A DNA stretch of 64,000 nucleotides from contig CAWAMR010000002.1 of NCBI GenBank assembly GCA_963783095.1, positions 992,001 through 1,056,000 of the forward strand. The letters run 5' to 3'. This stretch comes from CAWAMR01 sp963783095. GTDB taxonomy: Bacteria; Planctomycetota; Planctomycetia; Gemmatales; Gemmataceae. The translations under genes and the position numbers were made by a program. Every line of letters starts with the position of its first letter. Within the stretch, counting starts at the first letter, position 1. Positions 25,406 through 35,412 of this stretch are shown here, piece after piece. The notes beneath the pieces are model-generated. The model did no database searches. It had not been told where the DNA came from and saw only the letters and a list, made by a program, of their open reading frames with translations.

Positions 25406-27400
25406 ATGTGTGGCATCGCTGGTGTCGTTGATTTGGCGGGTCGGCGCTCTGCTCCAGTGGGAATGGCGCGTCGAATGGCCGATGCTATTTTCCATCGCGG
25501 CCCCGATGAGGATGGCTATTTCGACGGCCCCGGGATGGATCTGGCCAACCGCCGGCTCAGTATCGTCGGTCTCAAGGATGGTAAGCAGCCTATCTTTAAT
25601 GAAGATGACTCGATCGGCGTCGTTTTCAACGGCGAGTTCTTTGACTACCCCGAAGTTCGCAAGCAGTTGGAAGCCAAGGGACATGTCTTCCGCACCAGCA
25701 CCGATACCGAATTGATTCCCCATTTGTGGGAAGAGTATCAGGAGAAGATGTTTGACCACCTCAAAGGTCAATTTGCTATCTGCCTGTGGGATTTGAAACA
25801 AAAATGTCTGATCCTCGCTCGCGATCGAATGGGCATCTGTCCGCTGTTCTATACCACCCGCCGAGCGGCCGACGGCACCCATTACTTCCTGTTCGGCTCG
25901 GAAATCAAAGCCCTCCTGGCCTCCGGAATGGTCGAGGCCAAGCCCGATTTGCAAGGCATCAATCAGGTTTTCAGTTTCTTTGCCGTACCAGGCCCGATGA
26001 CCTGCTTTGAAGGAATCAAACTCCTTCTACCCGGACGCTATCTCCGAATTCAACTGGGAAACCCCGAAACGGCGATTCGCCCAAAGGTATACTGGGAGAT
26101 TGACTTCCCCGACTGGGGCTTCGAAGAAGACCCACCTCTCGAAAAAATCGTTGACGAGTATGAAAGGATCTTCATCGCTGCCGTGGAGCGCCGGCTGCGG
26201 GCCGATGTTCCGGTCGTTTCGTATCTGAGCGGCGGCGTCGATTCAAGTACGGTTGTCGCGGTTGCAAGTAAAGTACTGGGTAGACCGATCCCGACCTTCA
26301 CGATTTCCGTGCAATCCAAGGGATTGAATGAAGAAAGCGAGGCCGCACAGACGGCCCGCTACGTCGGCACCAAGTCGATCGTCGTCAACTACGGACATGA
26401 AGATGTTTTGCGAACTTTTCCCGAATTGATTCGCGCTGCGGAAGTACCTGTGGTAGATACCTCCTGCGCGGCATTAATGGAACTGGCCAAGTCGGTTCAG
26501 GGCAATGGTTACAAGGTGGTGCTCACGGGTGAAGGTGCGGATGAAACGCTTGCGGGGTATTCCTGGTTCAAGATTCACAAGATCCTCAGCAAACTCGACA
26601 TCTTCGGTCTGCCGATCAGTATGTGGTTGAGACAGTTGGCGCTGAAAATATCAGGACAGCCACGCTTTGACAAAGATACGATCCGACGAACGCAAGAGGT
26701 TGTCGGGGGCCATAATGGTTGGTTGGACCTGTATGGGGTCATGAGCCTGAACAAACTGCGCTTCTATCGCCAGGAATTGCGCCAGACATTGGCGCTGGAA
26801 TCGCCGTTCGAATCGTTAGAATTGAATCAGGCACGGATCAAGAAGTGGCATCCGTTCAACCGGTCCCTATACCTGGGTCAACGGATTATGTTGCCGGGAC
26901 ACCTGCTGTGCTCCAAGGGCGATCGGATCGCCATGCACTCGTCCGTCGAGACGCGCTATCCGTTCCTCGATGAGGCAATGATCGACTTCACGGCGAAGAT
27001 ACATCCGAACTGGAAGCTCAAGGGACTGCGTGAAAAGTATCTGCTGAGGCTCATGGCCCAGCGCTGGTTGCCCAAGGAAGTTGCCTGGCGGCGCAAGGCA
27101 ATGTTCCGAACGCCGCTGGATAGTTTCCATCTGTCGGGACAGAACGTGCCGAACTGGGTGGATCAACTATTGAGCCGGGAATCGTTGGAGAAGACGGGTA
27201 TCTTCGATGTCGACGTGGTGCAAAAGCAACGGGTGGAAATGCCCAAGATGATGCGGGCACTGAAGCGGACATCGGTTGAATTGGGCTTGGTAGCGGTGAC
27301 GGCCACGCAGTTGTGGCATCACCTTTATATTTCGGGCGGACTTTGCGACTTGTCGACCCAGGCACGAACGGGTGATTTCAGACTGAGGGATTCTGCTTAA
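25406..27400 (+). CDS. asnB: Asparagine synthase (glutamine-hydrolysing)
   Basis: 664 residues. The N-terminal class II glutaminase domain starts MCGIAGVV with Cys2 as nucleophile, then RLSIVGLKDGKQPIFNEDD and VFNGEFFD. The synthetase domain has the PP-loop SYLSGGVDSSTVVAVASK and LTGEGADETLAGY. It forms an amide from an Asp- or peptide-type carboxylate. Its place between an SDR and an ABC export system suggests a role in making an exported modified compound rather than simple asparagine supply, but that is inference. Repeats abut its 5' and 3' ends. Confidence 0.92.
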   Translation: MCGIAGVVDLAGRRSAPVGMARRMADAIFHRGPDEDGYFDGPGMDLANRRLSIVGLKDGKQPIFNEDDSIGVVFNGEFFDYPEVRKQLEAKGHVFRTSTDTELIPHLWEEYQEKMFDHLKGQFAICLWDLKQKCLILARDRMGICPLFYTTRRAADGTHYFLFGSEIKALLASGMVEAKPDLQGINQVFSFFAVPGPMTCFEGIKLLLPGRYLRIQLGNPETAIRPKVYWEIDFPDWGFEEDPPLEKIVDEYERIFIAAVERRLRADVPVVSYLSGGVDSSTVVAVASKVLGRPIPTFTISVQSKGLNEESEAAQTARYVGTKSIVVNYGHEDVLRTFPELIRAAEVPVVDTSCAALMELAKSVQGNGYKVVLTGEGADETLAGYSWFKIHKILSKLDIFGLPISMWLRQLALKISGQPRFDKDTIRRTQEVVGGHNGWLDLYGVMSLNKLRFYRQELRQTLALESPFESLELNQARIKKWHPFNRSLYLGQRIMLPGHLLCSKGDRIAMHSSVETRYPFLDEAMIDFTAKIHPNWKLKGLREKYLLRLMAQRWLPKEVAWRRKAMFRTPLDSFHLSGQNVPNWVDQLLSRESLEKTGIFDVDVVQKQRVEMPKMMRALKRTSVELGLVAVTATQLWHHLYISGGLCDLSTQARTGDFRLRDSA

Positions 27401-27401
27401 A

Positions 27402-27477
27402 TATAGTGTTCAGTGTTCAGTTAAAGAACTGATTGTCTTTGACTGAACATTGAACACTGAACACTAAACACTGAATG
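27402..27477. repeat. GTGTTCAGTGTTCAGT inverted repeat joining asnB to the exporter genes
   Basis: ATAGTGTTCAGTGTTCAG on the left and CTGAACACTAAACACTG on the right. It begins one base after the asnB stop and its last bases run into the ATG of the permease gene, leaving no separate ribosome site. Confidence 0.9.
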
Positions 27478-28599
27478 AATTACGCACTTACTACTCTCTG
27501 GCACGATCGATCGCGCTACCTTCCCGGGATGCTGGCGGTTGCATTCTCTGCCATACTGATCGCCCTACAGTGCGGATTGTTGCTTGGCTTATTTGCGGTA
27601 ACGTCGATCCCCATCGACCACACTCGCGCCGATATCTGGGTTGGCTCGAAGGAAGTGTTGAGCGTTGACTTGGGCAGACCCATTCCGTTCGACTGGATTA
27701 GCCGGATCACTGCCGAGGGCGATGTCTATATGCCCGAAACTTACTACGAACAATTCGCCAGTTGGACCACACCGAACGGCAGTTCGGAATTGTGCGTCTT
27801 GATCGGCAGCAAGTTGGGCAAAGACGACATCAGCACGCTTGCACAAATTACTCCCGAATTGCGGCTCAAACTAACGCAGCCCGATTCGGTCGTGGTCAGC
27901 ATTGACGATTTCAAGCGGCTCGGCCTCGAAAAAGTGGGCCAGCACGCCAAAATCAACATGCACCGCGTGCAAGTCGTCGGCACGGTGGCAGGCCTGAGAA
28001 GTCTGGCCGGGGCTTACGTCTTTTGTTCGGCCTCGACTGCGCAGCATTTGCTATACCCGGTTTTACCGAACGATCATTGCACATACTATCTGGCTCGCTG
28101 CAAGAACCCTGCGGATGCGCCGGCAATTGTCGAAAGACTGCGAAAGAAATATGATGATATGTCGGTGTTCACCAGTGCTGAATTCTCTCTTTTTTCTCGG
28201 AAACACTGGTTGTTCAGGACCAAGGCCGGCATTGCCATCGGCTATGCGGCATTGCTTGGGTTGATTGTTGGGATGGTGGTGACGAGTCAAACACTATACG
28301 CTGCTACCACCGCATCGGCGCGAGAATATGCGATCTTACTGGCTTTGGGCATTCCGCGCTGGCGCATCTCGCGCACCGTGTTGATGCAGTCGTTCTGGAT
28401 CGGTCTGGTTGGCTTGGTAGTGGCGTATCCCTCCGTCCTTGGGTTTTCTGAACTTGCTCTGCTCGGAGGTGTCGACGTGTTGCTTCCCTGGCAGTTGTTG
28501 GCGGGCGCGGCCGGGGTAACAATGTTGATGTCGATGGGTTCGGGATTGTTTGCGCTCCGGTCGGTTCGCAGGATCGAACCGATGACATTGTTGAGATAA
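27475..28599 (+). CDS. ABC exporter permease, FtsX-like (DevC type)
   Basis: 374 residues. N-terminal transmembrane segment (residues about 20-42), a large extracytoplasmic MacB/FtsX domain (residues about 50-245), then three transmembrane segments (GYAALLGLIVGMVVTSQ, FWIGLVGLVVAYPSVL, LLAGAAGVTMLMSMG). LLALGIPRWRISRTVLMQSF is the typical FtsX coupling helix, and the end RSVRRIEPMTLLR is family wording. Forms a tripartite-type exporter with the next two genes; in cyanobacteria DevBCA exports glycolipids. Substrate here unknown. Confidence 0.88.
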   Translation: MNYALTTLWHDRSRYLPGMLAVAFSAILIALQCGLLLGLFAVTSIPIDHTRADIWVGSKEVLSVDLGRPIPFDWISRITAEGDVYMPETYYEQFASWTTPNGSSELCVLIGSKLGKDDISTLAQITPELRLKLTQPDSVVVSIDDFKRLGLEKVGQHAKINMHRVQVVGTVAGLRSLAGAYVFCSASTAQHLLYPVLPNDHCTYYLARCKNPADAPAIVERLRKKYDDMSVFTSAEFSLFSRKHWLFRTKAGIAIGYAALLGLIVGMVVTSQTLYAATTASAREYAILLALGIPRWRISRTVLMQSFWIGLVGLVVAYPSVLGFSELALLGGVDVLLPWQLLAGAAGVTMLMSMGSGLFALRSVRRIEPMTLLR

Positions 28600-28602
28600 A
28601 GG

Positions 28603-29367
28603 ATGAAGGAATTCATGATCGATGAGCAGCCGACATTACGCGGCATTTCGTTGACGCGCACCTTCGGAGATGGTGCCGGTCGGCAGTTTGCGCTCCGGGA
28701 TGTAAGTATCGATTTGTATCGCGGTCAACTGGCCTTGTTGATGGGGCCGTCGGGGAGTGGTAAATCCACGCTCCTGGCAATCATGTCCGGACTGTTGCAG
28801 CCTGACTCCGGTCAAGTGCTCGTCGAGGAAAACCGCAAATTGCTCGACGTCTGGAAGTTGACCGACAAGCAGCGGGAAGAGTTTCGCCTCAAACATTGCG
28901 GGTTTATCTTTCAGGGTTATAACCTGTTCCCGGCGCTGACTGCCCGGCAGCAGTTGGAAATCGTGCTGCGCTGGGGCTACAATTCGAGCAATTCCGAAGC
29001 CAGAAAACGTTCCGACGAGATGTTGGAAAAGCTCGGACTCGGCAAGCAGGCCCACAAGAAACCGGCCCAGCTCTCCGGCGGCGAAAAACAGAGGGTTGCC
29101 ATCGGCCGGGCACTGATCAAGAACCCTCGGTTTTGCTTTGCGGATGAACCGACCAGCGCCCTGGACTGGTCGAGCGGCGAACGGGTGATCGAACTGCTGC
29201 AGACCGCTGCTCACGACCTGGAATCGACTGTTTTTATTGTCTCGCACGATCATCGCATCCAGCCCTACGTCGATGCCCATTTCCATCTGGAGGATGGACA
29301 TCTGACCAAGAGTGAGTTACCGCATGCCACACCTTTTGCTGCCCAGTCCTGGAGGAATGACGAATGA
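28603..29367 (+). CDS. ABC exporter ATP-binding protein (DevA/LolD/MacB type)
   Basis: 254 residues (or 249 if ATG 28618, with AAGGA six bases before, is used). Walker A GPSGSGKST, signature QLSGGEKQRVAIGRAL, Walker B FCFADEPTSALDW, H-loop IVSHDHRI. It lies 3 bases after the permease gene and overlaps the adaptor start by ATGA, so the three are one operon. Confidence 0.92.
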   Translation: MKEFMIDEQPTLRGISLTRTFGDGAGRQFALRDVSIDLYRGQLALLMGPSGSGKSTLLAIMSGLLQPDSGQVLVEENRKLLDVWKLTDKQREEFRLKHCGFIFQGYNLFPALTARQQLEIVLRWGYNSSNSEARKRSDEMLEKLGLGKQAHKKPAQLSGGEKQRVAIGRALIKNPRFCFADEPTSALDWSSGERVIELLQTAAHDLESTVFIVSHDHRIQPYVDAHFHLEDGHLTKSELPHATPFAAQSWRNDE

Positions 29368-30476
29368 AACTTAACCGCATCATCACTCTTGCGGTGTTGG
29401 CCGGTGTGACGCTGCTCGCAGTCACCTTTTTGACCGCGGCGAAGACCTCTACCACCGATGCCAAGGCAACTCAGGATCCCGCAAAAGCACAAGGCACCGG
29501 TGTCGTGGTGTTTGCGAATGTGGATGTCGAGGCAGGACTCATCCCCATTTTCCCGGAAACCTTTCCTCAGCCGGCCAAGGTTGTCCAAGTCTTTGTGAAA
29601 GAAGGCGGCTTCATTAAGAAGGACGATCCACTGGTCGAACTGGATTCGCAGTTGGCGAAATGGACACTTGAGGAGGCGCAGGTAGGGTTAATGACCGCTG
29701 AAGCAGCGCTCGCCGGTGCCAAGGCCATGTTGGATCAAGCCAAAATGCTGCGCGAGGGTCAGGCCGTGGCGATGGATGCCCAAGAGTTCGCAATTAAATC
29801 GAAGAAACAGAGTCTGGAAGCGGCACGGACCAAGTTAGACGGGGAACGTCTGAGAGCCCAACAGCAGGGCATCAAGAACGACCCGGAGATCAAGGCTGCC
29901 GAGTACAGTTTGAAAGCTGCCCAAACGGATGTGGAATTTGAGGAGAAGAAACTGGAAGGTCTGCGCCGCGTGTCGGCATTGCCGAACATCAACGCCGCTC
30001 AATCCAAGGTCGATGAAGCAACCTCCGCCGTGAAGCGACAAACAATCCTGCTCGAGAAGGCCAAGTATGGCGTGCGCGTGATGACGGTGAGGGCTCCCTG
30101 CGATGGCAAGATCTTACGCAATAACTGTCAACCTGGTGTGACGGTTGGCGTGCAATCCAAACAGCCTTTATTGTGGTTTCAGCCGGCGGGGAATCTTGTG
30201 TTTCGGTGCGAGGTCGATCAGGAGTGGGCCGCGCGCGTCAAGAAGAATCAGTCGGCAATCATCACCGACGATAACAACGGCAATCTGACCTGGAGCGGAA
30301 AGGTCACGAAGATTCCCGATGCGTACTTACCCAAGCGAGCCCTGGCAGGAATGCCCGAAGGGTTCCCGATGAGCGATTCACGGGTCTTGGAAGTGTTGGT
30401 CGAGCTGGACAAGGGCGTGAATCCCGATGGGCTGCGCATGGGGCAGCGCGTGAAAGTAACGATCGGGATCGAATAA
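29364..30476 (+). CDS. HlyD-family membrane-fusion protein (DevB type)
   Basis: 370 residues. N-terminal transmembrane anchor (ITLAVLAGVTLLAVTFL), then the first half-lipoyl and a long coiled coil (residues about 105-225, rich in Ala/Lys/Glu/Gln), the second half-lipoyl (VRAPCDGKILRNNCQPGVTV) and a beta-barrel with RVLEVLVEL near the end. Periplasmic adaptor that would link the inner-membrane ABC pair to an outer-membrane channel; no TolC-like gene is in this window. Ends one base before a repeat block. Confidence 0.88.
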   Translation: MKLNRIITLAVLAGVTLLAVTFLTAAKTSTTDAKATQDPAKAQGTGVVVFANVDVEAGLIPIFPETFPQPAKVVQVFVKEGGFIKKDDPLVELDSQLAKWTLEEAQVGLMTAEAALAGAKAMLDQAKMLREGQAVAMDAQEFAIKSKKQSLEAARTKLDGERLRAQQQGIKNDPEIKAAEYSLKAAQTDVEFEEKKLEGLRRVSALPNINAAQSKVDEATSAVKRQTILLEKAKYGVRVMTVRAPCDGKILRNNCQPGVTVGVQSKQPLLWFQPAGNLVFRCEVDQEWAARVKKNQSAIITDDNNGNLTWSGKVTKIPDAYLPKRALAGMPEGFPMSDSRVLEVLVELDKGVNPDGLRMGQRVKVTIGIE

Positions 30477-30477
30477 T

Positions 30478-30592
30478 CGGGGTGCGGGGTGCGGGACGCG
30501 GGGCGCGAGTATGCGAACCGTGGAACACGCTGTTCCCCGTTTCTTGCTCATTCCGCATCCCGCATCCCGCGTCCCGCATCCCTCATTCCAAA
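30478..30592. repeat. GGGGTGCGGG/CCCGCATCCC inverted repeat between convergent genes
   Basis: GGGGTGCGGGGTGCGGGACG on the left; CCGCATCCCGCATCCCGCGT and further copies on the right. The right arm encodes the last ~13 residues of the RND pump on the minus strand (GMRDAGRGMRDAE). Confidence 0.88.
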
Positions 30593-33500
30593 CCGATACA
30601 CCACCGGCAACACCAGTAGCGTCATCATTGTGCTGCTGATTACTCCGCCAATCACTACAGTCGCCAATGGTCTTTGCACCTCCGCTCCCATGCCGGTGCT
30701 CAGCGCCATCGGTACAAATCCCAAGCTCGCAACCAGTGCGGTCATCAATACCGGTCGAAGTCTCGCCCTGACTGCTTGATGAACCGCTTCATCGATCGGC
30801 TCGCCTTGTTCGCGGCGCTGGCGAATGAATGTCACCAATAGCAAGCCGTTCAATACCGAAACACCCGATACTGCGATGAAGCCCACGGCGGCAGAAACCG
30901 AAAAAGGCATGTCGCGCCAAGCCAGTGCCGCCACTCCGCCGATCATGGCGAACGGTATCCCCGTGTAGATTCGGATCGCATCCGCGAAGTTGTGAAACGT
31001 CAGATACAGCAAGAAGAAAATCGTCGCCAGGGCGATGGGTATCACGATCCAAAGTCGCTGGTTGGCGGCCTCCAGATATTCGTAGCTGCCGCTCCATTCG
31101 ACGCGGTAACGGCCGTTATCGGGCAACTCGACCCGTTCGTTGACCCGACGACGGGCTTCCACAACGAACCCGGCAAAGTCCTCAGTCTCGACCTCGCAAG
31201 TCATGATCGTTCGGCGCAGCCCCCATTCGTGGGAAATGCTGGCCGGCCCTTCCACGTGCCGAATTCTCGCCACCCGCCCCAGCGGGACAAGCTCACTGCG
31301 CGGCGTCGGGATCAGGATGTTCTCAATCTCTTGCTTGGTTCGCCAGCGTTCATCGAGTCGAATGATGAGAGGAAATCGAAATGAGACCTTCGATCACATC
31401 CCCTGCAGGCTTGCTGCCGATCGCCTCCACATAGTCCAAAACGGTACGGGCCGGCAAATTGTAATGCGCCATGGCTTCGAGATTCGGTTGGATCTCCAGA
31501 GTGGGAGCACCCAAGAGTTGTTCGGGCGTCACTTTGGCGTCCTTGTCGATGCTCCTGATGACTTTCGCTATGTCGTCGCAAATGCCGGTGAGTTTGTCGA
31601 AATCGTCGCCGTAGACCTTGATGGCCAACTTTCCCTTCACTCCGGAAGCCATCTCGTTGACGCGCTGCGAAATCGGCTGCTCGTACTGAATGGTTTGACC
31701 GGGGAGGAAAGCCAACTCATCTTCGAGAGCCTTGCGGAGATCTGCCTGAGTCTCGAAATTCGCGCGCCAGTGCTTGCGCGGTTTGAGCGTGATGAACATG
31801 TCCGTTTCCTCAACTCCCATCGGGTCGGTGGCGACATCGGCGACACCGCAGCGACCCCAGACGTGCTCCACTTCATCGGGAAATTTTTCGAGGATGAGCT
31901 GTTCCATGAGCGTGTTGCGTCGGATGACTTCATCGATGTCGACGCCGGCCAGTCGTTTGACGTTAAGTACCAGTGCCCCCTCGGAAAGTTGCGGCATGAA
32001 ATCCCCACCGCGTCCCCGCGCCAGCAATACAGCGCACAACAACCCCGCCAGTGCCAGCAGAATCGTCGCTATGCGAAACATCCAGGCCGCTCGAAACAAG
32101 GGCATGATGATCCATCCCGACACTCGTACTGGTACCGGTTCGCGTTCCTCCATCCGTCGGGGTAAAAGCAGACTGGCAAGCACCGGCATCAAAGTCAGGG
32201 AAGCAAACAGTGAACCGATCAAAGCGAAAATCACGGTTAAGGCCATCGGACGGAACATTTGCCCCGCAACTCCCCCCAGCGTTAGAATCGGGATATAGAC
32301 GATCAGAATAATCAGTTCGCCAAAGAGCGTTGGCTTGCGGACTTCGATACTCGCATCGCGGATAATCTCGAGTTTTGAAGGCGTGGGAATGTCAAACGTC
32401 GCTTCAGAAGAGGGTTCCGAATGACTGAGCCTGCGCACGCAATTTTCGATCAAGACCACGGAACTATCGACCACCAACCCGAAGTCCAGTGCCCCCAGAC
32501 TCAGCAGGCTTCCGGCAATGGCGAACTTCCACATTCCAGCAAAAGCGAAAATCATCGAAAAGGGGATCGCCAAGGCCACGATCAGCCCTGCCCGCATATT
32601 CCCGAGAAAGATGAACAGCACCGCGATGACCAGCAAGCCGCCTTCGAAAAGGTTATTCCGCACCGTGGCGATCACGTGATCGACCAGTTCGGTGCGATCG
32701 TAGAGCCGAACCATCTTGATGTCGGATGGAAGATTCCTTTCCACCTCGGCAAGCTTTTCTTTCATCCGACGGGTGACGTCGTGGCTGTTTTCTCCCATCA
32801 CCATGAAGCCAAGTCCCAGCACCACTTCGCCTTTACCATCCAGCGTCACCGCACCCCGGCGAATCTCATTACCGATCTTTACCTCGCCCAGTTGCCGCAA
32901 CAGGATGGGCGTGCCGCCTTTGGCATCAACGACAACTCCACCCAGCTCCTCAACCGTTGTCAGATGTCCAACGCCGTGAATGGTCAAGGCTTCGCCGCGA
33001 TCGCGGATCGAGCCGCCTCCCACATTGAAATTACTTGCCGTCAAGGCATCTTCAAGTTGTTTGAAAGTGACGCCGTATTTGATTAACTTGTCGGGATCGA
33101 CACGTACCTGATACTGCTTCTCCAACCCGCCCCACGAGTTGATTTCCGCCACGCCCGATACCGCTCGCATGACGGGGCGAACCGACCAGTCGTGATACGT
33201 CCGCAGCCTCATCAATTTCGCCTTGGCGGCGTCGGAATCGAGAGGTGCCGGGTCGGTCGATACCAGTGCGTAATGCAGCACTTCTCCCAGGCCGGTGGTG
33301 ATCGGTCCCATCTGAGGTCGAGCAACTTCCGGGGGTATCTTGGCGGTTCCGATGCGTTCGTTGATTAGGGCGCGAGCAGTCAGAATGTCGGTCCCATCTT
33401 CAAAGGTGGCCACGATTTGAGACAGCCCGAATTTCGAGATGGAACGAACGTTTTTCAGATTCGGCAAACCGCTAATCGACTGTTCGACGGGCATGGTGAT

Positions 33501-33692
33501 TTGTCGTTCGACCTCCTGTTGATCGAGCGCAGGCGCAGCAGTATTGATCTGAATTTGGGCAGGGGTGGTATCGGGAAAGGCATCGATCGCCAGCGAGCGC
33601 AGCGCAAAAACCCCAGCGATGGCGAACCCCATCCAGGCAACCAGAACGATCAACCGATTTTGCAATGACCAACTAATGATGAAGTTCAACAT
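30548..33692 (-). pseudogene. Heavy-metal RND efflux pump (CzcA/CusA type), one frameshift
   Basis: Inner-membrane proton-driven pump for divalent or monovalent metal ions. The full locus would encode about 1,048 residues, the family size. 5' part from ATG 33692: LVAWMGFAIAGVFALRSL, then DAFPDTTPAQIQI, VEQSISGLPNLKNVRS, and LGALDFGLVVDSSVVLIENC with the acidic residue of the proton relay. The frame breaks near 31385: the upstream frame ends SISSHHSTR, while the other frame reads FRFPLIIRLDERWRTKQE and runs on through VEWSGSYEYLEAA to the end. The last ~13 residues derive from a repeat. Operon with the adaptor (33845) and His-rich protein (35413). Confidence 0.88.
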
Positions 33693-33693
33693 A

Positions 33694-33741
33694 TCTCGTT
33701 CCAAGTTCCAAGTTCCAAGTTCCAGGTTCCAAGTTCCCACG
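33694..33741. repeat. GTTCCAAG tandem heptamers at the pump gene start
   Basis: CGTTCCAAGTTCCAAGTTCC followed by AGGTTCCAAGTTCC. It ends a few bases before the ATG of the pump gene, so the pump's ribosome-binding region (GGAACGAGAT before ATG) is made from the repeat edge. Confidence 0.85.
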
Positions 33742-33769
33742 CGGGCTGGGAACGGGAGGCGACGCATTC

Positions 33770-33831
33770 GGGAGGGCAAGGCTCCTGCCGAGCCGGAAAA
33801 CCCCCTGGCTCGGCAGGAGCCTCGCCCTCCC
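33770..33831. repeat. GGGAGGGCAAGGCTCCTGCC palindrome
   Basis: Arms GGGAGGGCAAGGCTCCTGCC... and ...GGCAGGAGCCTCGCCCTCCC, 25 bases with one mismatch, 12-base loop. Lies in the 150-base gap between pump and adaptor genes of one operon. Confidence 0.85.
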
Positions 33832-33844
33832 GCTTGAAACCTTA

Positions 33845-35278
33845 TCAATCCCCGCCGCCAATGCGGTCCCGGAACAGGTGGGACTTTAACACATGGCTGC
33901 CGGCCGTGGCGACCTGATCTCCCAGTTCCAGTTTGTCCGTTTCTTTCAAAGGCTTGACGACTACATATCCGCCCGAATGAATGCCCAGCCTGACTCGACG
34001 AACCTCAAAAGCGCATTCTTCCTCGTGGTCGCGGTCATCGTCTTTTTGATTGGTTTTGAGCACGAAAATGATATGGCTGCATCCTTCCCACTGGATCGCC
34101 GATTCTGGAACGGTGAGTGCTTGGGTTTCCTGCTCCAGCGCGATTTGAGCGCTGCCGAAAGATTTCGCTTTCAACTTCCCATTGGGGTTCTCAATCTTCG
34201 CGCGCATCCGGACCGTGCGCGTCTTGGAATCGACCTCGTTGCTGATCCCATCAATCTTGCCGGTCGCTTCAATGGAAACGTCGCCGTCGGGCTTGAACCG
34301 AACGGGCATTCCCGGATGAATGAGCCTGGCTTTTTCCTGTCTCACGTCGAGATAAACCAGCAGTTCATTCGTTTCTCCGATCAAGAACAAGGTCTGGAGT
34401 GCAGCGACGGGTTCCCTCCACGAGCCTTCGCGTTGCAGGATCGTGGCCCGCTCTTTGAGGGGGTTGAAAATGGGGAGTAAATTGCCCGTCGCCTCATCGT
34501 GCATCGAATCGACGATCGGCTGCGGGATGCCCAGGAATTGCAGTCTCTTGGCGAAATCTTTATCCGATTCGGACTCGATCCGCATCGGCGGCAGCGTCAA
34601 GCCGAGATTGAGCAACCCCTGTTCAGCGGTGTAAAGGCCGACCTCGGCCTCTCGAACCGCGGCGTCGGCCTGAACGATACTGATCTGGGGAATGACGCCC
34701 GGCACCATCGCATGCCGAGTTTGTTTCTTCACGTCGACCTGAACTTTGGCCAGGAGGTATGCGGCCTTCGCCTTGCCGACTTCCAGGGAATCGATGATGG
34801 CGAGCAACTCCCCAGGTGCCACCGTATCGCCGACCTGCTTTTCGATCCGCCACAGCACACCTCCCACCCTCGGCGCGATCCGCGCCACGCGCGTCGGCTC
34901 AAAATCGGTGACCGCAGGCACGGTCAGAATGGTGTCCATCGTTCGTCTTTCGACCTTACCCAGCGAGATTCCCGAGCGTCGAATATCATCGAGATCCTTG
35001 AAGGGGATGTCCTGTTGGCAGTAGGGGCAATGATCGGGATCGTGCGTGATCTTCAACGTCGGATCGGAAGGTGAATAGCCCCAGGATTCAGGTTCCGAGT
35101 CGGAAACATCATCGGACTTCTTGTCGGACTTCTTGTCCTCGTGCTCTTTGGTTGAGGCCAGCCATTTCCAGTCGTACTTGTGGCCGTAGTAACCGACAAC
35201 CCCAAGCAGACCGAGAACGATCAGCGTCGGCAACGAATTCAGAAACAAGGCAATGCCGTGTTTGGATAAAAGCGCCAT
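33845..35278 (-). CDS. RND efflux periplasmic adaptor (CzcB/CusB type)
   Basis: About 477 residues from ATG 35278. A transmembrane anchor near residues 12-35, then an acidic/lysine linker, then HDPDHCPYCQQDIPFKD, a heavy-metal-binding-like Cys pair with nearby His. Next come the lipoyl halves (RVGGVLWRIEKQVGDTVAPGE), a coiled-coil hairpin and the beta-barrel/membrane-proximal domain (TRTVRMRAKIENPNGKLKA). Late residues contain KTNQKDDDRDHEEE, a short acidic/His loop. Couples the pump to an outer-membrane channel not found here. Confidence 0.88.
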   Translation of the reverse strand: MALLSKHGIALFLNSLPTLIVLGLLGVVGYYGHKYDWKWLASTKEHEDKKSDKKSDDVSDSEPESWGYSPSDPTLKITHDPDHCPYCQQDIPFKDLDDIRRSGISLGKVERRTMDTILTVPAVTDFEPTRVARIAPRVGGVLWRIEKQVGDTVAPGELLAIIDSLEVGKAKAAYLLAKVQVDVKKQTRHAMVPGVIPQISIVQADAAVREAEVGLYTAEQGLLNLGLTLPPMRIESESDKDFAKRLQFLGIPQPIVDSMHDEATGNLLPIFNPLKERATILQREGSWREPVAALQTLFLIGETNELLVYLDVRQEKARLIHPGMPVRFKPDGDVSIEATGKIDGISNEVDSKTRTVRMRAKIENPNGKLKAKSFGSAQIALEQETQALTVPESAIQWEGCSHIIFVLKTNQKDDDRDHEEECAFEVRRVRLGIHSGGYVVVKPLKETDKLELGDQVATAGSHVLKSHLFRDRIGGGD

Positions 35279-35412
35279 ACGTGCGGACTCCACTGGACAA
35301 TCCGTGGTGATTGGGATGGTAAAGGATTGATTGAATCCGGGCGCGAAAGCAGACTCCGGGCATGAAGATTAACCCGGATCCTCAAAGCGCGCCAGGGAAC
35401 TTCAGATGGGAA

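Noticed and set aside
25382..25954. 190-residue minus-strand frame inside asnB
   Set aside because: Shadow of asnB, no family resemblance.
31140..32165. 341-residue plus-strand frame opposite the RND pump
   Set aside because: Shadow of the pump; the pump frame holds all family motifs.
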